Assembly: GCA_021740905.1 (NCBI GenBank)
Contig: JAIOYV010000004.1
Span: 62,001 to 126,000, forward strand
DNA length: 64,000 nt
Direction of reading: 5' to 3'
Origin: Bacteroidales bacterium
GTDB lineage: Bacteria; Bacteroidota; Bacteroidia; Bacteroidales; M50B96
The stretch's first letter is position 1; each line of letters starts with the position of its first letter. Positions 58,445 through 64,000 of this stretch are shown one piece after another. The position numbers and the translations under genes are program-made. The notes beneath the pieces were generated by a model. It was not told where the DNA came from. It was given only the letters and a program-made list of their open reading frames with translations, and did no database searches.

Positions 58445-58869
58445 GAATTTTCTTTGATACATCTTCTCTATTCAAACTATACCACAAGGAGTCTGGTACA
58501 GAGGAATTAATGAAATTTCTTAGCGAGAATCCTATTGAATCGCTGTATCTGGCTGAGATTACAAAAATTGAATTTGGTTCGGTTGTTTGGAAGAAATGCA
58601 GGAAAGGAGAAATTAATGAAAAACAAGCAGTGATTTTAATTGAAAAGTTTGAGATGGATTCTATTAAATTCAGTTTTGTACCTGATACAATTCAACTTAA
58701 AATTCAAGCCATTTATTTGATTGCAAAACATTGGAAACGAGGATTGAGAACATTAGATTCAATTCAACTGGCTTCAGCACTGGCTGTGAAATCAGAGATC
58801 GGGCATCTTTTTACATCAGACAATATCCTTTCTGAAATCGCAGAAGCTGAAGGATTGAAAACTCATTAA
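58441..58869 (+). CDS. VapC-like PIN-domain toxin
   Basis: MRIFFDTSSLFKLYHKESGTEEL, LYLAEITKIEFGSVVWKK, LRTLDSIQLASALAVKSEIGHLFTSDNIL. Confidence 0.9.
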   Translation: MRIFFDTSSLFKLYHKESGTEELMKFLSENPIESLYLAEITKIEFGSVVWKKCRKGEINEKQAVILIEKFEMDSIKFSFVPDTIQLKIQAIYLIAKHWKRGLRTLDSIQLASALAVKSEIGHLFTSDNILSEIAEAEGLKTH

Positions 58870-58870
58870 C

Positions 58871-59003
58871 CTTTGCCCAACCCTAATCCCAGTATTTCAA
58901 CGTAGGCAAAATCTCGAAAGACCAGGTGGCCGATTACGCTAAACGACAAGAAAATTCGGTAGAAGAAATAGAGCGTTTTTTACCTGCGAATTTGAATTAT
59001 TAA
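58871..59003 (+). pseudogene. Duplicated 3'-terminal fragment of metH
   Basis: In-frame [38 protein letters not shown] versus met[39 protein letters not shown]. Confidence 0.95.
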
Positions 59004-59012
59004 GTGCAACCC

Positions 59013-59046
59013 GGCCACCCGTGCCACCGCTCCAAGCGGTGGCATG
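59013..59046. terminator. Hairpin after the duplicated metH tail
   Basis: CCCGTGCCACCGC TCCAA GCGGTGGCATGGG, 13-bp stem with one G-U; related GCCGCTCCAAGTGGTGGCACGG follows authentic metH. Confidence 0.7.
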
Positions 59047-59074
59047 GGTAAAAGCAGAGGACTTTTCCTATTTT

Positions 59075-59190
59075 GACGCAGATCAACGCTGAAAAGCACG
59101 GATCCTTTCATTTTAGAATGAGGATGCGGATTTTTTCAATCTTATGTTTTTCTTGGAAAAAACAATCCGCGTAATCCGCGAAAACCAGCG
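59075..59190. repeat. Intergenic CGCGGAT/ATCCGCG inverted-arm repeat, second locus (half-copy also at 57890-57918)
   Basis: GACGCAGATCAACGCTGAAAAGCACGGAT ... AATCCGCGTAATCCGCGAAAACCAGCGTTC. Confidence 0.7.
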
Positions 59191-59274
59191 TTCAAACTCT
59201 TTCGAATTATTGTCTTTTCATTTTACCCTGGCTGTAGCAGAGGGATTTTGGATATTGGCCATTGCATTCGTTAA

Positions 59275-59718
59275 TTATTTTGCTTTTACAAGATAATCAA
59301 ATCCTTTGCGAGGATTTTCTCTTTGGGGAGAATCGTACATTGTAGTTAACTTGAAGAGATACCCGTTTTCAATTTTCATGGCAAAGGGCCTGTCAAGAAT
59401 TTCGGGCCAAGTTCCATTAAAACCGTTTTCTTGCAAACTGTCATTTCTCCACCTGTTTGTTTTTGTTATAATGTAAAGTGAGTCATCCTTACAAAACCAG
59501 TTTCCTGCCATGATATTTCCACAGGTGGTCATTTGAAATGTAGAATCGTCTTTAATTACAAGTTCAAGGCCAGAAAAATATCTATAACCCTTTAACTTAT
59601 ATCTATGGTATGTAAAGTATCCCGGCTTAGCCGAATGATAAGTACCAACCACCTCCACTTGCTTTGCACAGGCTGAAAAAATTATCATTCCCACGAATAT
59701 GATTATCAGTTTTTTCAT
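59275..59718 (-). CDS. Hypothetical lipoprotein
   Basis: MKKLIIIFVGMIIFSACAK lipobox. Confidence 0.65.
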   Translation of the reverse strand: MKKLIIIFVGMIIFSACAKQVEVVGTYHSAKPGYFTYHRYKLKGYRYFSGLELVIKDDSTFQMTTCGNIMAGNWFCKDDSLYIITKTNRWRNDSLQENGFNGTWPEILDRPFAMKIENGYLFKLTTMYDSPQRENPRKGFDYLVKAK

Positions 59719-59831
59719 TTGTAAAATCCGGGTTTATTCTTTAATCTGTAAAAATAAACTAATTATGGAATTGACAATCTAATTTATCTTTGAAGTATTG
59801 ATAATATATATTGAAAATCACTTAAAATAAT

Positions 59832-60242
59832 ATGAAACTCGATTCCCTTTCCTACAGATATTTTACTTTTATCATTTTGATAGCTGGCTTATTTTTCAGT
59901 TCATGCTCCTTGATTGACAATATCGGGTTTAAGTATTTCCCTGATGATTATGTTTTTACCAGAGCCGATGGGACTACCTACCAAACCTGGAACATGGCCA
60001 AGGACGGGAAGGGTTTTAAAAACCGGACATCATTGCGCATGAGGGAATTCAATAAGGAGGATATCAACAAAAATTACAACAACCTTGATTCTATGGTCCT
60101 TCAGGAATTGACTGTTGAAAACCTGAAATCGGATTTCAATGAATTTGAATATGATGAAACCACTTGGAAAAAAAAGATGATTGACTTTGAGAAAGTAAGG
60201 GACGAATTGATTTCATTGGTGGGAGAGAAGTCCTGGCCCTAA
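59832..60242 (+). CDS. Hypothetical lipoprotein
   Basis: IILIAGLFFSSCSLID lipobox; charged body. Confidence 0.6.
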   Translation: MKLDSLSYRYFTFIILIAGLFFSSCSLIDNIGFKYFPDDYVFTRADGTTYQTWNMAKDGKGFKNRTSLRMREFNKEDINKNYNNLDSMVLQELTVENLKSDFNEFEYDETTWKKKMIDFEKVRDELISLVGEKSWP

Positions 60243-60737
60243 TCAATACAGCTCAATAAACTCATAAGAGTTTCCACACCATTGCAGATATTTCATAAAA
60301 TCATCGAACGAAATAACCAGAGTAGCCTGGTTATCGTTCGGATGAAAGCTAAGGTTTTTCGATTGCTTTAAGGTTTGATCGATAAAAAGATGAACATGCT
60401 TTTCGGCATCGTTTACCAGTCCAAATGGCGAAACGGAACCAGCCTTCAAGCCCAGATATTTATCCATCCTTTTTTCGGAAGCAAAGCTGATTTTTCCCTG
60501 TTTAAGTCGTTGTTCCAAATCGCGCACGGCCAGGTTTTGGGAATAGTGCAGCAAAACTAGATAATGCCGGTTCCCTTTGTGGTTGCGGAAAAACAGGTTT
60601 TTGCAATGGGTCGAATAGTCAATGTCCTTCCAGTGTTCCATAGCAATTTCGATGGTAGGCGAAGGCGGATGCTCGTAATATTCAAATTTGATGTTCAGTT
60701 CCTGCAATGCCTGATAAACTTTTGAATCTCCGATCAT
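60243..60737 (-). CDS. Prolyl-tRNA deacylase ProX / YbaK-EbsC family
   Basis: MIGDSKVYQALQELNIKFEYYEHPPSPTIEIAMEHW, CKNLFFRNHKGNRHYLVLLH, YLGLKAGSVSPFGLVND; start at 60737 rather than 60803. Confidence 0.93.
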   Translation of the reverse strand: MIGDSKVYQALQELNIKFEYYEHPPSPTIEIAMEHWKDIDYSTHCKNLFFRNHKGNRHYLVLLHYSQNLAVRDLEQRLKQGKISFASEKRMDKYLGLKAGSVSPFGLVNDAEKHVHLFIDQTLKQSKNLSFHPNDNQATLVISFDDFMKYLQWCGNSYEFIELY

Positions 60738-60798
60738 GTTCTTTCTGCCAGTTAATGTGTTAGTTTTATACTTTTGGTTGTTCTTTGCCTCATTGGGA

Positions 60799-61031
60799 GT
60801 CATTTGCTTTGCGTCATTCGCTTTGCGTCATTTGCTTCACGTCATTTATCCTTCGGATGTCATTAGTGCTTCGCACGTCATTTGCACTTCGTGCGTCATT
60901 TATCGTGCTTCCCGATTGCGACCTCCCACCAACGCCAAGGCTTCGGTGGGTAAAAATGACAACTTAATGACAACGTAATAACTACCTAATAACGCGAAGC
61001 GAATGACCATCGAATGACTAAATAAAATGAC
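60799..61031. repeat. Array of GTCATT words separated by variable mini-hairpins, facing an inverted AATGAC arm
   Basis: Units of 14,14,14,18,18,18 nt starting at 60799; AATGAC at 60955, 60966, 61002, 61013, 61026. Confidence 0.9.
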
Positions 61032-61053
61032 AAAACAACCAGCACCTGTCCCA

Positions 61054-62484
61054 CTAAGTCTTTTGATACCCCGTCTCTTTCACAAAACCCCACAAAAAGG
61101 TTGAGATGGCAAGCGAAATACCAGAAACAAGAAAGACAATCCAATTATACTCTTCGATATAGGCATTCACCAAAATGCCGATTATAAAACTAGCCAAAAG
61201 CTGGGGCAATACCACCGACAGATTGAAAATGCCCATGTACAAGCCAATTTTTTCTTTATTGATTTTCTCGGTCATGATGGCAAAAGGCAGACTTACCAGC
61301 GACGACCAACCCAGGGAGAGGACTACCATCAATGCGTAAAAAACATATTGGTTTGAAGCAAAAAAGGCAATGCCAAAATACCCGATCGCCATCAACCCGA
61401 TTGAAATAATATGTGTTTTTACCCGGCCAATTTTCTTTGAAAGGGGTTCGAGAAAAAATATGGGGAACAGGGATCCAAAAGCATTCAATAAAAAGAAGGC
61501 CCATCCGATCATTTTTCCGGCAGCATCGTTATCGTCACTGTATTTATGTAGCACAAAGAAAAAACCATAGACAAACATGGTTTGCACCCCCAGCCAGGTA
61601 AACGAATGGGCCGCCAGCAATTTCCGAAAACTTCGCTCATTGGCGACATCGCCCGTCTGGCCCGATTCTTTCGCCATGAAAGTGGACAGCATCAAAACAA
61701 CCCCAATGCCGATAAGGATATACATGACCGTTTGGCTTTCGGGGAACATGCCCAATTTCAAGCCAATGCCATACATGGCAAATATCAGATAACCATACAA
61801 AGGTGTCAAGGTCAATAGTACTTCTTTTGTCGAAACACGGACTTTCGGTGTATCTGTTTTCTCAAGTGAAAGTGACCGGGGCTCTTCGATCATAAATACC
61901 GGAATAATGGTAAAAACAAGGATAAGCGCAATGCCAATGTTCATCAATAAATAATTGTCGAGCAACGCACTGATGAGGTAGGCACCTGCCCCGAAAAAGT
62001 TGGAGATGGCCTGCATCCACGCGAAACCCCTGGTCCGGGGAGCACCTTCAGGAGTAACATCGGCAATGATCGAGCGAGTTGGATTGAACCCCACATTTAT
62101 TGACAGATCGAGTGTCAGGGCCACTGTAATTGCTACGGCCATTATATTTCCAATACCCAGAGCATGGTCAATCAGATCGAGGCGGGGAAGGCAATAGATC
62201 ATTATTGCTGCCAATATTCCGCCAATAATGATAAATGGTTTGCGCCGTCCGCCCCAGAACCAAACCTTATCGCTGACCACCCCAATGATGATCTGTCCCA
62301 GAATCCCGGCAATTGGACCTGCTGCCCAAACTATACCTACTTCATGGATGTCGAGTCCGTATTTCGAGGATAGGATCCAGCTCAAAACGGCTATCTGGAT
62401 TGATAAGCCAAACCCCATGGCAGTGGCTGGTAGGCTGAGGATTACGTAAAAAAGCTTGCTTAATTTTTTTTGGTATGCGAGCAT
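61054..62484 (-). CDS. MFS transporter, SLC45/sugar-proton symporter-like
   Basis: 12-TM pattern; GIVWAAGPIAGILGQIIIGVVSDKVWFWGGRRKPFIIIGG, RGFAWMQAISNFFGAGAYL. Confidence 0.88.
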   Translation of the reverse strand: MLAYQKKLSKLFYVILSLPATAMGFGLSIQIAVLSWILSSKYGLDIHEVGIVWAAGPIAGILGQIIIGVVSDKVWFWGGRRKPFIIIGGILAAIMIYCLPRLDLIDHALGIGNIMAVAITVALTLDLSINVGFNPTRSIIADVTPEGAPRTRGFAWMQAISNFFGAGAYLISALLDNYLLMNIGIALILVFTIIPVFMIEEPRSLSLEKTDTPKVRVSTKEVLLTLTPLYGYLIFAMYGIGLKLGMFPESQTVMYILIGIGVVLMLSTFMAKESGQTGDVANERSFRKLLAAHSFTWLGVQTMFVYGFFFVLHKYSDDNDAAGKMIGWAFFLLNAFGSLFPIFFLEPLSKKIGRVKTHIISIGLMAIGYFGIAFFASNQYVFYALMVVLSLGWSSLVSLPFAIMTEKINKEKIGLYMGIFNLSVVLPQLLASFIIGILVNAYIEEYNWIVFLVSGISLAISTFLWGFVKETGYQKT

Positions 62485-62511
62485 AGTCTTGGAGCTAAAG
62501 TTCTATTAATA

Positions 62512-62559
62512 TGTTGTGCTATTTCTCTATTATTGTGTTGTGCTATTTCTCTATTATCG
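62512..62559. repeat. Two tandem 24-bp direct repeats upstream of the MFS gene
   Basis: TGTTGTGCTATTTCTCTATTATTG / TGTTGTGCTATTTCTCTATTATCG, one mismatch. Confidence 0.85.
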
Positions 62560-62636
62560 TGCAAAAATAATATAGAATATTGAATTTCAAGAGGACATAT
62601 TTTTGTTGTGGGAGGATGCTTTATAAACGCGATAAA

Positions 62637-63338
62637 CTATTTCGCACCCAGTCCACTTTCCACAACCGGCCAAACATTATTCATATTCCAAAGGATCCAT
62701 TTTTGGCGGGTACTGAGATATTCGGTGGGCTGGTTTGGTTTGCGTTTGAGGGGGCTGGGCAAACAGGCTGCAATCATAGCTGATTCCGATTTGCTTAATT
62801 TCGCTGCACTCTTATGGAAGTATTTTTGGGCAGCCATGTCAACACCATACATATCCGGGCCGGTTTCTAGAATGTTTAGGTACACTTCCAATATCCGGGC
62901 TTTGTCCCAATAGAATTCGATCAAAAAAGTAAACCAAACCTCCAGCCCTTTTCGCAAATAAGTTCGGTGTGGCGACAGAAAAAGGTTTTTGGCTGTTTGC
63001 TGCGAAATGGAGCTGCCCCCTTTCAATCTTTTGCTTGTTTTGTTTTTCTCGCGTGCCTCCCGGATGGCCTTCCAATCGAAGCCATGATGCTCGAAAAAAA
63101 GATTGTCTTCCGAAGCCACTACTGCCACAGGCATTGCCAAAGCAATATTTTCGATGGGCATCCAGTTTTTTTCGGGTACATGGAACCAACCCCGGTCGTT
63201 TTGGATGTTTCTTGTTATCATAAATGCGCTAATAGGAGGATTCAAAAAGCGGAACACCAAGACCAGCGTGACACTCAAACCTATAAAAACAAGGATCGAG
63301 AGCAATAAGTATTTTAGAGTTTTCTTTAGCCTAGGCAT
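62637..63338 (-). CDS. mtgA: Monofunctional biosynthetic peptidoglycan transglycosylase
   Basis: VASEDNLFFEHHGFDWKAI, KGGSSISQQTAKNLFLSPHRTYLRKGLE, WDKARILEVYLNILETGPDMYGVDMAAQKYFHKSAAKLSKSESAMIAACLPSP. Confidence 0.95.
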   Translation of the reverse strand: MPRLKKTLKYLLLSILVFIGLSVTLVLVFRFLNPPISAFMITRNIQNDRGWFHVPEKNWMPIENIALAMPVAVVASEDNLFFEHHGFDWKAIREAREKNKTSKRLKGGSSISQQTAKNLFLSPHRTYLRKGLEVWFTFLIEFYWDKARILEVYLNILETGPDMYGVDMAAQKYFHKSAAKLSKSESAMIAACLPSPLKRKPNQPTEYLSTRQKWILWNMNNVWPVVESGLGAK

Positions 63339-63395
63339 TTTCTTATGGAATTCAACTGTTGAACTAAATTCTCGTCAAAAGATAACTTTCGGGAG

Positions 63396-63596
63396 TTAAG
63401 ATGCGAATATCGCTTTTTCATGGCTGGCTGTTTTTCGGATAAGATAATAAACATTGCTGAGTATAACAGGTGTCACAAATCCCTCAATTTTTTCGCTCTC
63501 ACAAAGTGAAAGAATCTGAGCTGCATGTTCGGAAAATGGTTGCCGATTGAAAAAAAAATCCAGGATAACATCGGTATCAATCAATATCCTTTCCAT
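63396..63596 (-). pseudogene. C-terminally truncated PIN-domain toxin
   Basis: MERILIDTDVILDFFFNRQPFSEHAAQILSLCESEKIEGFVTPVILSNVYYLIRKTASHEKAIFAS*: only the first half of a PIN domain. Confidence 0.75.
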
Positions 63597-63597
63597 G

Positions 63598-63846
63598 TTA
63601 TAAGTATTTAGCTGATAAACTATCAGATAATTCCTTTTTATAATCAAAATCAGCCGGGGCTTTAAACGAACCTTTTAATGACCTGACAATTGGCGTGATT
63701 TCAATTTCTGGTTTTTCTTCCTTCCTTGCAATTATTCTTAGATAGTTTTCAATAAAGTCAGACAAACTTCGTCCCTGTCCTTTAGCATATTGTGTAGCCT
63801 TTTCGAGAATTGTTTGCTCAATTGTCAATGTCAACTTTGTGTTCAT
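63598..63846 (-). CDS. DUF6364-like antitoxin
   Basis: MNTKLTLTIEQTILEKATQYAKGQGRSLSDFIENYLRIIARKEE, ribbon-helix-helix-like; immediately upstream of the PIN gene. Confidence 0.75.
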   Translation of the reverse strand: MNTKLTLTIEQTILEKATQYAKGQGRSLSDFIENYLRIIARKEEKPEIEITPIVRSLKGSFKAPADFDYKKELSDSLSAKYL

Positions 63847-64000
63847 AACAAGCTTGTAAATTTATTTCCTATCAACAAAGATAGATAGAAAAATATTGCT
63901 TCCCCAAGAATCTTCGTCTATCTTCATGTCCCTTTGCTTATTCCCCGCCAATCACTAATTTTGGCGAAAATAGCTTTGTTATGCGCACCGAGAAAGATTT

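Noticed and set aside
60799-60920. CRISPR array
   Set aside because: The conserved part is only 6-7 nt, units are 14-18 nt, the variable parts are self-complementary hairpins rather than spacers, and no cas genes are in the window.
1-64000. tRNA/rRNA genes or prophage
   Set aside because: No cloverleaf-like or rRNA sequence, and no capsid, terminase, portal, integrase or transposase ORF, was recognised by eye; a tRNAscan/Infernal run would be decisive.

Overview
The window is a chromosomal segment from a member of Bacteroidota. The assignment rests on several T9SS C-terminal sorting domains (YPNP...G-Y/F), TTTG-N19-TAnnTTTG type promoters, an RpoD-type sigma factor of about 288 aa and a DUF4249-like lipoprotein. 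Most of it is ordinary: GT2 glycosyltransferases, NUDIX, acyl-CoA dehydrogenase, two YfhO-like membrane proteins, BlaR1/BlaI, PrsW, panB, RluA, cytidine deaminase, pyrB/pyrI, a cold-shock/RRM/sigma cluster, a KAS III-like enzyme, a polysaccharide cluster (~36.5-49.4 kb), an SPFH protein, a SAM-riboswitch-controlled metH, ProX-like deacylase, MFS transporters and mtgA. The unusual content is in small accessory patches and intergenic DNA. (1) A two-antitoxin/one-PIN toxin cassette directly downstream of metH is bracketed by a second, diverged but in-frame copy of the metH 3' end plus downstream motifs; 11 of 14 differing codons are synonymous, which suggests integration or recombination at the metH 3' end. 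(2) An array at 60799-~60920 carries a constant GTCATT word between variable but self-complementary mini-hairpins, facing an inverted AATGAC arm. (3) Several other intergenic elements share a 'short word at fixed period, spacer, inverted word' layout (8-nt TGGAGTAT, 7-nt CAGTCTT, ~9-nt CGCGGATT, AACCTTA), alongside perfect palindromes. (4) A degenerate group II intron 3' end (domains V/VI) abuts an orphan 446-aa ORF. (5) One PIN toxin lacks any canonical start codon ahead of its first catalytic Asp, and another is truncated. No rRNA, tRNA, CRISPR array or intact mobile element was recognised. All functional names are from reading translations by eye, and no database search was run.
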